Source of the DNA: Streptomyces sp. NBC_00286
Lineage (GTDB): Bacteria; Actinomycetota; Actinomycetes; Streptomycetales; Streptomycetaceae
Reading direction: 5' to 3'
NCBI RefSeq assembly: GCF_036173125.1
Contig: NZ_CP108054.1
Coordinates: forward strand, 3,534,001 to 3,598,000
Length of the DNA stretch: 64,000 nucleotides
In this document: positions 17,294 to 26,139 of the stretch, piece by piece
Layout: each line of letters opens with the position of its first letter
How positions within the stretch are numbered: position 1 is the first letter of the stretch
The notes under the pieces: generated by a model
What the model was told of the DNA's origin: nothing
Database searches by the model: none
The model's input: the letters and a program-made list of their open reading frames with translations, nothing else
Made by a program: the position numbers and the translations under genes

Positions 17294-18745
17294 CTATACG
17301 AACACACTCAGCGCCGCCGCCACCACGAACCCGGCGACGGACAGCACCGACTCCAGGACGGTCCAGGTCTTCAGGGTGTCCCTCTCCGAGAGGCCGAAGT
17401 ACTTGGCCACGATCCAGAAGCCGCCGTCGTTGACGTGCGAGGCGAAGATCGAGCCGGCCGAGATCGCCATGATGACGAGGGCGATGAAGGCCTGGGAGTG
17501 GTCGCCCTCCGAGAGGAGCGGAGCCACGATGCCCGCCGTCGTCACGATCGCGACCGTCGCCGAGCCCTGGGCCACGCGCAGCACCAGCGAGATCAGATAC
17601 GAGAGCACGAGCACCGGCAGGCCCACGTCGTTGAAGGTGTCCGAGAGGGCCTGCGCGACCCCGCTGCCCTGGAGCACGGCACCGAAGATGCCGCCCGCAC
17701 CGACGACCAGCAGGATGTTGCCGACCGGCTTGAGGGAGGCGCTCGACACGGTTTCCAGGGACTTGCGGGACCAGCCGCGGCGGATGCCGAGGAGATAGTA
17801 CGCGAGCAGCAGCGCGATGGTGAGCGCGACGAAGGGGTGGCCGAAGAACTCGATCACGCTGCGGCCCGTGGAGGGGTCGAAGGCGATGGAGGAGAACGTC
17901 GCCATCAGGATCAGGAGCAGCGGGGTGCCGATGATCGCGAGGACGATGCTCAGCGGGACCGGCTTCTCCGGCGGGGTGACGCCGTCCTTGCGCTGCTCCT
18001 CGGCGAGCGCCGCCTTCGCCTCGTCGGCCGCCTCGACCATGTCCTGCGGTACGGGCACGAAGAGCCGCCTGCCGATCCACGCGGACCAGGCCCAAGCGGC
18101 GAGCACGGCGGGCATGCCGCAGACGATGCCCATCAGGATGACCCAGCCGAGGTCGACCTTCAGCAGTCCGGCGGCAGCGACGGGGCCGGGGTGCGGCGGC
18201 AGAAAGGCGTGCGTCATGGACAGACCGGCGAGCAGCGGCATCGCGTAGAGCACGATCGATTTGCCGCCGCGCTTGGCCGCCGCGTACACGATCGGCGCGA
18301 GCACGAAAATGCCGACGTCGAAGAAGACGGGGATGCCGAAGATCAGGCCGGTCAGGCCCATCGCGAGCGGGGCCCGATGCTCGCCGAAGAGGCCCAGCAG
18401 CCTGGAGGCGAGCACCTCGGCTCCGCCGGAGACCTCGAGTACGGCGCCGAGCATGGTGCCGAGGCCGATGATGATCGCTACGTGTCCGAGGGTGCCGCCC
18501 ATTCCGTCCTCGATGAGCGAGACGGCTTCGGATCGCTGGACGGTGCCGAAGAGTTCGGTGACGGAGAGTCCGGCTGACAGCCCGACGGCTATCGAAACGG
18601 CGAGCAGGGCGACGAATGGCTGGAGTCTGACCTTGATGATCAGGAACAGGAGGAGGGCGATTCCGAGGGCTGCGATGGTCAGCAGGCCTGCGGTGCCGTC
18701 TATGAGGAGGAGCAGGCCGCCGGTGTGGGGTGGGGTTTCGGACAT
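17294..18745 (-). CDS. GntP-family gluconate/organic acid permease
   Basis: The product has 483 residues with about 12 to 14 hydrophobic helices and GntP signatures (GTMLGAVLEVSGGAEVLA, DVGIFVLAPIVY, SHVNDGGFWIVAKYFGLS). GntP carriers import gluconate or related sugar acids with protons. It is the last gene of the leftward set kinase-IclR-RidA-permease. The 180 bases before it hold a dispersed repeat copy. A sugar-acid kinase upstream supports a sugar-acid substrate, but the divergent D-amino-acid genes leave D-amino-acid derivatives possible. Confidence 0.88.
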   Translation of the reverse strand: MSETPPHTGGLLLLIDGTAGLLTIAALGIALLLFLIIKVRLQPFVALLAVSIAVGLSAGLSVTELFGTVQRSEAVSLIEDGMGGTLGHVAIIIGLGTMLGAVLEVSGGAEVLASRLLGLFGEHRAPLAMGLTGLIFGIPVFFDVGIFVLAPIVYAAAKRGGKSIVLYAMPLLAGLSMTHAFLPPHPGPVAAAGLLKVDLGWVILMGIVCGMPAVLAAWAWSAWIGRRLFVPVPQDMVEAADEAKAALAEEQRKDGVTPPEKPVPLSIVLAIIGTPLLLILMATFSSIAFDPSTGRSVIEFFGHPFVALTIALLLAYYLLGIRRGWSRKSLETVSSASLKPVGNILLVVGAGGIFGAVLQGSGVAQALSDTFNDVGLPVLVLSYLISLVLRVAQGSATVAIVTTAGIVAPLLSEGDHSQAFIALVIMAISAGSIFASHVNDGGFWIVAKYFGLSERDTLKTWTVLESVLSVAGFVVAAALSVFV

Positions 18746-18840
18746 GTGGGGGTCCTCTGGGTGGGGGCATGGTGTTTTTGGGCAGGGGGGATCGTCGTAC
18801 GGGGTGCGGGGTTTGTGTGGGGGGGGTGCTGATGGCTGCC

Positions 18841-18925
18841 GGGCGCGGGTACGTCGTGGTTGTCGCGCCCACGCGGGAGCCGCATATCGATACAGCCCCG
18901 CGCCCCAAAAGGGGCGCGGGCGCGA
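18841..18925. repeat. Dispersed GC-rich palindromic intergenic repeat, copy 1
   Basis: GCGGGAGCCGCATATCGATACAGCC and the perfect GCGCCCC-AAAA-GGGGCGC hairpin match the core of other copies at 24893, 28908, 29262 and 34430. It lies between the permease and RidA genes. Confidence 0.7.
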
Positions 18926-18928
18926 AGC

Positions 18929-19342
18929 TCAGCTGTCCAGTACTGCCAGTGCGTCGATCTCGATCAAGAGGCCTGCCGGGAGGCCTACGTACACCGTCGT
19001 GCGGGCCGACGGCGGCCCGGTGAGGCCCTGCTCCTCGAAGTACTGGTTGTAAATCGCGTTCATCTCGGCGAAGTGGTCGACGTCCGTCAGGTAGACGCGG
19101 ATCATCATCACGTCGTCCCAGGTCGCGCCGCCCTCTTCGAGGACCGACTTGACGTTGGCGAGGGTCTGGAGGGTCTGGTCGCGCAGGGTCGGTCCGGCGG
19201 GGGTCGGCGGTTGGCCCTCCACCGCCGGCGGGAAGCCGACCTGGCCGGCTACCTGGAGGATGTTCCCCTTCTTGACTCCGTGCGAGAACTTGGCGGGCGG
19301 GGTGGTGTGGGTCTTCGGGGTGATGGCGATCTTTTCCGTCAT
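18929..19342 (-). CDS. RidA/YjgF-family protein
   Basis: The product has 137 residues, with family marks GNILQVAGQVGFPP, TLANVKSVLEEGGATWDDVMMIRVYLTD and the C-terminal ARTTVYVGLPAGLLIEIDALAV. RidA proteins hydrolyse reactive enamine/imine intermediates released by PLP enzymes. That fits a locus with a PLP-dependent D-amino-acid dehydratase across the divergent promoter. The ATG overlaps the IclR stop codon (TCATGA), so it is translationally coupled. It might instead be one of the RidA subfamilies with a pathway-specific deaminase role. Confidence 0.9.
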   Translation of the reverse strand: MTEKIAITPKTHTTPPAKFSHGVKKGNILQVAGQVGFPPAVEGQPPTPAGPTLRDQTLQTLANVKSVLEEGGATWDDVMMIRVYLTDVDHFAEMNAIYNQYFEEQGLTGPPSARTTVYVGLPAGLLIEIDALAVLDS

Positions 19343-20121
19343 GAGCTCGCTTCCTTGAGGTCTTTGAGGTCCTTGAGAGGGGCGGTGCCGGAGTACTCGT
19401 GGCTGATGGCCTCGGCCGTACGGCGCACCAGTGGGAGCAACGTGAGGAGTTCGTCGGCGGTGACGACGACGTTCGGGGCGGAGACCGACATGGCGGCGAC
19501 GACGCGGCCGTCGGTGCCGCGGATGGGGGCGCCGACGCAGTTGATGGACTCCTCGTGGCCGCCGAGGTCGGTGGCCCAGCCCTGTTCGCGTACGGTCGCC
19601 AACTCCTCCAGGAAAGCGCGGGAGTTGGGGATCGAACGGGCCGTGTACATCGGGTAGTCGAGCTTCTCCGCGAGGGCGCGGCGCTCGGGCTCGGGCAGAT
19701 CGGCGAGGAGGAGCTTGGCGACGGCGGCGACGGTGATGGCGACGGGTTTGCCGATACGGGAGTACATGCGCACCGGGTAGCGGCTCTCGACCTTGTCGAT
19801 GTAGAGGACCTCGCCGTCCTCGTACACGGCGAGGTGGACGGTGTGGCCGCACTGTTCGTTGAGGCGTACGAGGTGAGGGTGGGCGATCTCGCGGATGTCG
19901 AGGTTCTCGACGGCTTCCTGGGCGAGGGCGAAGAGGCGGGCGCCGAGGCGGTAGCGCTGGTCGGACTGGCGGTAGACGAGGCCGTGCTCGTGGAGGGTGC
20001 GGAGGAGGCGAAGAGCCGTGGACTTGTGGACGCCGAGGCGTTCGGCGACCTGGCCGAGGTCGGCGGGTCCTTCGGCGAGCAGCGGCAGGATGCTCAGCGC
20101 TCTGTCGACGGTCTGGCTCAT
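19339..20121 (-). CDS. IclR-family transcriptional regulator
   Basis: The product has 260 residues. An N-terminal winged helix (about 5-65; LGVHKSTALRLLRTL is the recognition helix) precedes the IclR effector domain with HTVHLAVYEDGEVLYIDKVES and the NCVGAPI effector-site motif. The ATG at 20121 has GGAGG upstream and overlaps the kinase stop by four bases. It most likely controls this operon and the divergent D-amino-acid genes; the inverted repeat at 21784 is a candidate operator. Confidence 0.92.
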   Translation of the reverse strand: MSQTVDRALSILPLLAEGPADLGQVAERLGVHKSTALRLLRTLHEHGLVYRQSDQRYRLGARLFALAQEAVENLDIREIAHPHLVRLNEQCGHTVHLAVYEDGEVLYIDKVESRYPVRMYSRIGKPVAITVAAVAKLLLADLPEPERRALAEKLDYPMYTARSIPNSRAFLEELATVREQGWATDLGGHEESINCVGAPIRGTDGRVVAAMSVSAPNVVVTADELLTLLPLVRRTAEAISHEYSGTAPLKDLKDLKEASS

Positions 20122-21638
20122 GGGGTACGTACCTCCTCCTCGGCCCGATCGGCTTGCGTCCAGCCGGGGCCGAGTCGAAGTCTCCCCCACGCGTCGTCGT
20201 CCAGCGCCACCAGCCGGTCGGCGTACTCGCGGGCCGGAGGCACCCCGAGATCCCCGGGCGCGGTGAGCACGGCGGCGGCCATGAGATGCCCGTGCCGGAT
20301 GCGGTCCCGCACGGGGAGCCCGCGAAGGGTCGCGGACAGGAAACCGGCGGCGAACGCGTCCCCGGCGCCGACGTGGGCGACGACGTCGACACGGAGGGCG
20401 GGGACGTGGGTGACGGTGTCGGGGACGTGGGTGACGGTGTCGGGGACGTGGGTGACGGTGTCAGGGACGTGGGTGACGGTGTCAGGGACGTGGGTGACGG
20501 TGTCGGGGACGTGGGTGACGGTGTCAGGGACGTGGAGCCGACCGGCTGCCGGGGGCCCGCCCGCCGCCCGCGCCTTCTCGACGGCCGGGCCGGCTCTCGG
20601 GCGACGGACAGCACCGGCTTCGCCGGCCGCGTCGTCGTGCGACTCGCTGCCGTGGAACCGGCCGGCCGGGCCGGCTCCCGGACGGCGGACGGCCCTGGCT
20701 TCGCCGGATGCGTCGTCGTGCGGCTCGCGCTGGAAGACGGTGACGCCCCGGCCGCCCTCCTTGACGACCAGCAGGCGCGGCTCGGGCAGCGTCGCGCGGA
20801 TCGCCGCGGGGCCGCCGGTGACGCCCCAGGCGGCCTCGGCCTCGTCGGCGCCCACGAAGACCAGGTCGCTGCCGCGGGCCAGGTCGAGCAGGATCCCGGC
20901 CGCCTCGGCCCGGTCGTGCCAGAGGTCGACGCGGTAGTTGACGTCGAAGGAGACGAGGGGGCGGCCGGGGCGGGGAGCCGTGAGGTCGCGGAGAAGGGCG
21001 AGGCAGTCGTCGGAGAGGGCGGCGGTGATGCCGGAGAGGTGGAGCACACGGCCGGAACGGATCTCCTCACCCGGCATGTTGGCGGGGGACATCGCGGAGG
21101 CGGCGGAACCCGTGCGGTAGTAGGCGACCTCGGCAGGCAGGTCGCCCTCAGCGCCGCTGTCGGAGACCCCCGCGCTGTCGGAGACCCCGGCCCTGTCGGA
21201 GACCCCCGCCCTGTCGGAGACCCCCGCCCTGTCGGAGACCCCGGCGGCGTCCGGTTCACGGAGATTCCCCGAGCCACGCACGCCGTCCGCGCCCCGCGAT
21301 CCCCTCGCCCCGCCCACGCCCCGCGCAGGGTCCGCGTCCGCGGTGAGCGCCCGCTCCCCCGCCGTACGGAAGTAGATGCCCGTGGGCCGGGACGGGTCGG
21401 TCCGGACCGCGCTCGTGTCGACGCCGTGGGCGGCGATGCGTTCCACCAGGTGCCGGCCGAAGCCGTCCGCGCCCACCCGGCTGACCCATTTCACGGAGTG
21501 CCCGGCGGCAGCCAACCCGCACGCCACGTTGGACTCCGCTCCGCCGATGCCCCGGTCGAAGGACGGCACGTCGGCGAGACGCCCCGGCCGGGAGGGCAGG
21601 AACGTGACCATGGACTCCCCGAGCGTGACGACGTCCAC
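20118..21638 (-). CDS. PfkB-family sugar (KDG-type) kinase with three repeat insertions
   Basis: The product has 506 residues against 310-350 for the family. PfkB marks are present: GESMVTFLPSRPG at the start, GGAESNVACGLAAAGHSVKWVSRVGADGFG, and the catalytic VGAGDAFAAGF near residue 423. Between them lie extra low-complexity blocks. There are five AGVSDR-type hexapeptides near residue 135-160, a twice-repeated HDDASGEARAVRRPGAGPA-type block near 310-350, and six HVPDTVT heptapeptides just before the catalytic motif. Active-site motifs survive, so the enzyme may still fold. Gene context suggests a sugar-acid substrate such as 2-keto-3-deoxygluconate. The start is GTG at 21638. Confidence 0.85.
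   Translation of the reverse strand: MDVVTLGESMVTFLPSRPGRLADVPSFDRGIGGAESNVACGLAAAGHSVKWVSRVGADGFGRHLVERIAAHGVDTSAVRTDPSRPTGIYFRTAGERALTADADPARGVGGARGSRGADGVRGSGNLREPDAAGVSDRAGVSDRAGVSDRAGVSDSAGVSDSGAEGDLPAEVAYYRTGSAASAMSPANMPGEEIRSGRVLHLSGITAALSDDCLALLRDLTAPRPGRPLVSFDVNYRVDLWHDRAEAAGILLDLARGSDLVFVGADEAEAAWGVTGGPAAIRATLPEPRLLVVKEGGRGVTVFQREPHDDASGEARAVRRPGAGPAGRFHGSESHDDAAGEAGAVRRPRAGPAVEKARAAGGPPAAGRLHVPDTVTHVPDTVTHVPDTVTHVPDTVTHVPDTVTHVPDTVTHVPALRVDVVAHVGAGDAFAAGFLSATLRGLPVRDRIRHGHLMAAAVLTAPGDLGVPPAREYADRLVALDDDAWGRLRLGPGWTQADRAEEEVRTP
20401..20534 (-). repeat. 21-bp in-frame tandem repeat in kinase gene
   Basis: Six full copies of a 21-bp unit (starts at 20401, 20422, 20443, 20464, 20485, 20506) and part of a seventh differ only at a G/A position. 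Each encodes HVPDTVT, so the frame is kept whatever the copy number. Confidence 0.95.
21154..21246 (-). repeat. 18-bp in-frame tandem repeat in kinase gene
   Basis: About five copies of an 18-bp unit with core CTGTCGGAGACCCC encode AGVSDR or AGVSDS. Like the 21-bp array it is a multiple of three and keeps the frame. Confidence 0.85.
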
Positions 21639-21783
21639 GGCGTCCCCGGCGGCTTCGGGGTGAGCGGGTCCGGTGCGGGTAACGATGGCGGAGGCTCCTC
21701 GTGGGTTCGCGGGTCGCAGCGGCTCCGTTGACCCGGCGTTGGCCGAGATGTTAGACAGCAGTGAGCGCTATGCGCAATGAGCG

Positions 21784-21798
21784 TTGCATATGTTGCAA
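21784..21798. promoter_or_regulatory. Candidate IclR operator in the divergent promoter
   Basis: TTGCATATGTTGCAA is a perfect 5-5-5 inverted repeat, 24 bases before the ATG of the D-serine-dehydratase-like gene and inside the region shared with the kinase operon. A further half-site GCAATGAGCG lies just upstream. Size and position fit IclR-type operators; the link to the IclR gene here is inference. Confidence 0.5.
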
Positions 21799-21821
21799 TG
21801 CCGTAGAAACAGGGAGGCCCC

Positions 21822-23138
21822 ATGGCTGCCGGTACCCCCACCGACCCCGCCTCAGAAGGCGCCCACCGACTCTCCGCGCTCGCCGAGGAGCCCGTCGACC
21901 ACCGCTTCAAGGGCCTCCCTCCCGACGCCGACGGTCTGACCGTCGGCGAGCTGACCGCCCAGCGCCGCAACCTCTTCACCGACGGCTTCACCACCCCCGT
22001 CCTCGCCCTCTCCGCCGAGCGCCTGGAGCACAACCTCCAGCTCATGGAGACGTACGCGAACCGCCACGGCCTCGCCTTCGCCCCGCACGGCAAGACCTCG
22101 ATGGCACCCCAGCTCTTCCACCGCCAGATCGAGTACGGGGCGTGGGGCATCACCCTCGCCGTACCGCACCAGGTCCGCGTGGCGCGCGCCTTCGGCATCC
22201 AACGGGTCTTCCTGGCCAACGAGTTGGTGGACCCGGCCGCGCTGACGTGGGTCGCCTCGCAGCTCGCCGCCGACCCGGCCTTCCAGCTCATCTGCTACGT
22301 CGACTCCGTACGCGGCGTCGAGCTGATGGACGCGGCCCTGCGCGCGTCCGGAAGCGGATCCACCCGCCCCGTGGACGTCGTCGTCGAGCTGGCCGCGGGC
22401 GACGGCGCCCGCACCGGCGTCCGTACGGAGACGGAATGCGCGGCCGTCGCGGACGCGGTGGCCGCGACGGACACGCTGCGCCTGGTGGGCGTGGCGGGTT
22501 ACGAGGGCGAAGTGCCGGACGCGACTCCGGAGCGCGTGCACGCGTGGCTCCGCCGCCTCACCGCACTCGCCGCCGACTTCGACAAGGCGGGCCGCTTCGC
22601 CGGAGCGGGCCTCGACGAGATCGTGGTCAGCGCGGGCGGCAGCGCCTGGTTCGACGCGGTCGCCGACGTCTTCGACGGGATCCCCGAACTCTCCCTCCCC
22701 GTACTGAAGTTGCTGCGCTCCGGCGCGTACGTCTCGCACGACGACGGCCACTACCACCGGATCACCCCCTTCAACCGCGTCCCCGAGGAGGGCGCCCTCC
22801 ACCCCGCCTTCCGCCTCTGGGCCCAGGTCGTCTCCCGCCCTTCCCCCGAGCAGGCCTTCGTCAACGCGGGCAAGCGGGACGCGGCGTACGACCTGGACCT
22901 CCCGTTCGCCCAGGTCATCCGCTCCGGCGGCGAAGAGCGCCCGGCGACCGGCATCACGGTCACCGGACTCTCCGACCAGCACGGCTGGCTCCGTACGACT
23001 CCGGAGGCGGATGTGCGCGTGGGCGACTGGGTCGGCCTCGGCCTCTCCCACCCCTGCACGTCGTTCGACAAGTGGCAGCTGATCCCGCTGGTGGAGGCGG
23101 ACGGCACGGTGGTGGACTACGTCCGCACGTTCTTCTAG
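21822..23138 (+). CDS. D-serine dehydratase-like / D-amino acid deaminase (fold-type III PLP enzyme)
   Basis: The product has 438 residues. PLP lysine is in FAPHGKTSMAP (about 90), at the start of an alanine-racemase-type barrel. The C-terminal domain has SHPCTSFDKW, the His/Cys zinc pair of DSD1-type D-serine dehydratases. Such enzymes deaminate D-serine or D-threonine-like substrates, giving keto acids through enamines, which fits the nearby RidA gene. AGGGAGG precedes the ATG. The deacylase follows after 110 bases and is probably co-transcribed. Confidence 0.88.
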   Translation: MAAGTPTDPASEGAHRLSALAEEPVDHRFKGLPPDADGLTVGELTAQRRNLFTDGFTTPVLALSAERLEHNLQLMETYANRHGLAFAPHGKTSMAPQLFHRQIEYGAWGITLAVPHQVRVARAFGIQRVFLANELVDPAALTWVASQLAADPAFQLICYVDSVRGVELMDAALRASGSGSTRPVDVVVELAAGDGARTGVRTETECAAVADAVAATDTLRLVGVAGYEGEVPDATPERVHAWLRRLTALAADFDKAGRFAGAGLDEIVVSAGGSAWFDAVADVFDGIPELSLPVLKLLRSGAYVSHDDGHYHRITPFNRVPEEGALHPAFRLWAQVVSRPSPEQAFVNAGKRDAAYDLDLPFAQVIRSGGEERPATGITVTGLSDQHGWLRTTPEADVRVGDWVGLGLSHPCTSFDKWQLIPLVEADGTVVDYVRTFF

Positions 23139-23248
23139 CCCACCCCACCTGCCCTTTTTCGTCGGGGGCAAGCCCCCGACACCCCCAGGGGGCCGCGCCG
23201 GCGGCGCGGACAACCGACAGCTCGGACGGAGCCCGGAAAGGCGGCGCC

Positions 23249-24871
23249 ATGGATCTCGTCATTCGCGACGCGGAGGTCGTCGACGGCAGCGGTGGGGACT
23301 CCTACCGCGCCGATGTGGCCGTCGCGGACGGCCGTATCACCGCGATCGTCAAGGAAGCCGCGGCGGCCGGGTGCCTGCGCCCCACCGCCACCCGCGTTCT
23401 CGACGCCGAGGGCCTCGTCCTCTCCCCCGGCTTCATCGACATGCACGCCCACAGCGACCTCGCCCTGCTCAGGGACCCGGACCACAGTGCGAAGGTCGCG
23501 CAGGGGGTGACCCTCGAAGTCATCGGGCAGGACGGGCTGTCGTACGCGCCGGTCGACGACCGCACCCTCGCCGAGGTGCGCCGCGCGATCACCGGCTGGA
23601 ACGGCCACGGCGACGACATCGACTTCACCTGGCGTTCGGTGGGCGAGTATCTGGACCGCCTGGACCACGGCTTCGACGGCGAGGGCATCGCGGTGAACGC
23701 GGCGTACCTCGTCCCCCAAGGCACCGTCCGCATGCTGGCCGTCGGCTGGGACGACCGCGAGGCGACGCCCCAAGAGCTGGACGGGATGCGGCAGTTGGTG
23801 GCCGAGGGGCTGCGCGAGGGGGCCGTGGGCCTGTCGTCCGGGCTGACGTACACGCCCGGCATGTACGCCAAGGACGCCGAACTCACCGAGCTGTGCCGGG
23901 TGGTGGCGGAGTACGGCGGCTACTACTGCCCGCACCACCGCTCGTACGGAGCGGGCGCCCTGGACGCGTACAAGGAGATGGTGGAGCTCACGCACACCGC
24001 GAACTGCTCCCTCCATCTCGCCCACGCCACCATGAACTTCGGCGTGAACAAGGGGAAGGCCCCGGATCTGTTGGCGCTCCTCGACGAGGCACTCGCCTCA
24101 GGCGCCGACATCAGCCTCGACACGTACCCCTACACCCCCGGCAGCACAACTCTCGCGGCGATGCTGCCCAGTTGGGCGAGCGAGGGCGGCCCGGAGGCGA
24201 CCCTCGCCCGGCTGAAGGACGAGGACACCGCCGAACGGATCCGCCACCACATGGAGGTCGTGGGCGCGGACGGCTGCCACGGCGTCCCCATCGAGTGGGA
24301 CACCATCGAGATCTCGGGTGTATCCCATCCGGCCCTGGCGCCCTACGTGGGCCGTACGGTCAAGCAGTCGGCGGACGAGCGCGGCGAAAGCCCCTGGACC
24401 ACCGCCCGCCGCCTCCTCCTCGACGACGGACTCGGCTCGACGATCCTGCAGCACGTCGGCCACGAGGAGAACGTGCAGGAGATCATGCGCCACCCTGTCC
24501 ACACCGGCGGCTCGGACGGCATCCTCCAGGGCGACAAGCCGCATCCGCGGGCGTACGGGACGTTTCCGCAGTATCTCGGCCGGTACGTACGGGAGTTGGG
24601 CGTCCTCGGCTTGGAGGAGTGCGTCGCGCATCTCACCTCGCGCCCGGCGGCCCGGCTGAGGTTGCCGGACCGCGGGCTGGTACGCGAGGGGTACCGGGCC
24701 GACCTGGTCCTCTTCGACCCGGCCACGGTCGCCGCGGGCTCGACGTTCGAGGCGCCGCGCACGCTCCCGACGGGCATCCCGTACGTCCTGATCGACGGCC
24801 GTTTCGTCATCGAGGACGGCCGGCGTACGGACGTGTTGGCGGGGCGGGCGGTCCGCCGGATTACCACGTGA
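23249..24871 (+). CDS. N-acyl-D-amino-acid deacylase (D-aminoacylase)
   Basis: The product has 540 residues in the amidohydrolase fold. PGFIDMHAHSDL carries the first metal-binding HxH. Further signatures are GLSSGLTYTPGMYA, LHLAHATMNFG and GSDGILQGDKPHPRAYGTFP, typical of D-aminoacylases and dihydroorotase-like hydrolases. It frees D-amino acids from N-acyl forms, which the preceding enzyme could then deaminate. A purine-rich GGAAAGGCGG precedes the ATG. The two genes make a plausible catabolic pair for D-amino acids from peptidoglycan or antibiotics. Confidence 0.9.
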   Translation: MDLVIRDAEVVDGSGGDSYRADVAVADGRITAIVKEAAAAGCLRPTATRVLDAEGLVLSPGFIDMHAHSDLALLRDPDHSAKVAQGVTLEVIGQDGLSYAPVDDRTLAEVRRAITGWNGHGDDIDFTWRSVGEYLDRLDHGFDGEGIAVNAAYLVPQGTVRMLAVGWDDREATPQELDGMRQLVAEGLREGAVGLSSGLTYTPGMYAKDAELTELCRVVAEYGGYYCPHHRSYGAGALDAYKEMVELTHTANCSLHLAHATMNFGVNKGKAPDLLALLDEALASGADISLDTYPYTPGSTTLAAMLPSWASEGGPEATLARLKDEDTAERIRHHMEVVGADGCHGVPIEWDTIEISGVSHPALAPYVGRTVKQSADERGESPWTTARRLLLDDGLGSTILQHVGHEENVQEIMRHPVHTGGSDGILQGDKPHPRAYGTFPQYLGRYVRELGVLGLEECVAHLTSRPAARLRLPDRGLVREGYRADLVLFDPATVAAGSTFEAPRTLPTGIPYVLIDGRFVIEDGRRTDVLAGRAVRRITT

Positions 24872-24892
24872 CCGCCCGCCGTCCGGCGCCCC

Positions 24893-25012
24893 CAGGGCGC
24901 GACGGCGCCCCGAGGGGCGCGGGGCTGTGACACATGCGGCTCCGCCGCGATGGGGGTCCCCCCGCTCGAGCGAATTCGAGAGTGGGGGAGCGACCAGCCA
25001 CGACGGACCCGC
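24893..25012. repeat. Dispersed GC-rich palindromic intergenic repeat, copy 2
   Basis: GGCGCCCCGAGGGGCGC hairpin, then GCGGGGCTGTGACACATGCGGCTCCGCCGC, and a second hairpin CCCCCGCTCGAGCG-AATTCGAGAGTGGGGG, ending GCGACCAGCCACGACG. This is the reverse complement of copy 1 with an extra hairpin. It separates two convergent genes and may terminate both. Confidence 0.7.
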
Positions 25013-25041
25013 AGAGGACGCACCGGACTTCCAGCGGAGCG

Positions 25042-25983
25042 CTACGGTTTGGGCAGGGTGCACCCGGGGCGGCTCAGGTCGATCTTGTTGTCGAGACCGA
25101 CGCAGGGGACGATGTTGTACGTCTGCTGCCCGTAGTTGATGCCCTCGCGGACCGTGATGTTGCCGCTCTCGTCGACCTCACAGGGGTTGTTGTCGGTGCA
25201 GCGGGCGCCGTCCTCGTTGCCGGTGTTGTTGACGGCGACGACCTTGCCGGTGGCGTCGTCGACGACGGGCGAACCGGACGTGCCGCCGATGGTGTCGCAG
25301 GCGGAGGTGTAGCGGACCGAGTCCTTCCAGGTCCAGGCCCCCTCGCGCAGGCGGTGCGCGAAGCCGTCGACGCTGCAGCTGTATATGCGCTTCCAGTAGC
25401 CGGAGACGACGCTGATGTCGGTTCCGGCGGCGGGGCGCGCGGCGCTGAGTTCCAGGGCCTGGATGTCGTACGAGTCCTGGATCTGCTGGTACGTGCTGGT
25501 CAGCTGGTACAGCGAGACGTCGGTGTCCGTCATCGTGGCGTACGCGATCTTGTTGGCCCGGAGTGTCGCTACGCGCGTACCGGCCGAGTTGAGCAGCCCG
25601 AAGCTGCGAGTGGAGGGCTGGTCGACGATGACCTCGCCGGGCTCCGGGAAGCCGCCTTCCAGGCAGTGTCCGTTGGACATCACGAGGGCGGGATCGTTCG
25701 CCTCCGAGTCGGGCATGCGCACGACCGAGCCGGAGCAGTTGCTGAGCGAGACCGTGCCGGCGAAGTCCACGGCCTGGGCCTTCGGCGCGGTGACGCGGGA
25801 CAGGTTCGCCGTGGTGGACGTGACCGCGTCATGGGCCACCGAAGTGACGGTGTCCGTGTCCACGCCCTTGCCCGCGGTCGAGGCCGTGGGCTCGGCCGCC
25901 ACGGCGGTTGCCGCACCGGCGGGTACCGCGCCGAGCCCGGCAAGAGCCAGGGCGCTGAGCGCGGCGACGAGAGGCTTTCTCAT
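25042..25983 (-). CDS. Secreted trypsin-like serine protease
   Basis: The product has 313 residues. MRKPLVAALSALALAGLG is a signal peptide ending near AGAATAVAAE. The chymotrypsin-fold triad is visible as His in MSNGHCLEGG, Asp in MTDTDVSLYQL and Ser in GGTSGSPVVD. Six or more cysteines suggest disulfides. GAGGGGACC precedes the ATG at 25983; the longer frame from 26052 is less likely. The substrate is unknown; peptidases of this kind process secreted proteins or nutrients. Confidence 0.88.
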   Translation of the reverse strand: MRKPLVAALSALALAGLGAVPAGAATAVAAEPTASTAGKGVDTDTVTSVAHDAVTSTTANLSRVTAPKAQAVDFAGTVSLSNCSGSVVRMPDSEANDPALVMSNGHCLEGGFPEPGEVIVDQPSTRSFGLLNSAGTRVATLRANKIAYATMTDTDVSLYQLTSTYQQIQDSYDIQALELSAARPAAGTDISVVSGYWKRIYSCSVDGFAHRLREGAWTWKDSVRYTSACDTIGGTSGSPVVDDATGKVVAVNNTGNEDGARCTDNNPCEVDESGNITVREGINYGQQTYNIVPCVGLDNKIDLSRPGCTLPKP

Positions 25984-26139
25984 GTGGGGGTCCCCTCTTA
26001 CGACTTGGGCGACCGGAGAATTTCCGGCCGCCCGCTGCATTGTCATGCGCATTGTGATCGTTAGAGGGGTGTAGGGGCAAGGAGTTGTATTACGCCGCCG
26101 GTTGAGGTTGGTTCACGCCGTACGGCCTGGCGGTCGCCG

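Noticed and set aside
16578..18908. A 776-codon leftward open frame
   Set aside because: Only its last 208 codons look coding; the rest is the shadow of the GntP gene in another frame with Arg/Pro-rich composition.
20401..20534. CRISPR array
   Set aside because: Repeats are contiguous 21-bp units without spacers and encode a protein repeat.
21761..24871. A 1036-codon rightward open frame joining two enzymes
   Set aside because: Its first half is the out-of-frame shadow of the D-serine-dehydratase-like gene; the real deacylase starts at 23249 with its own ribosome site.
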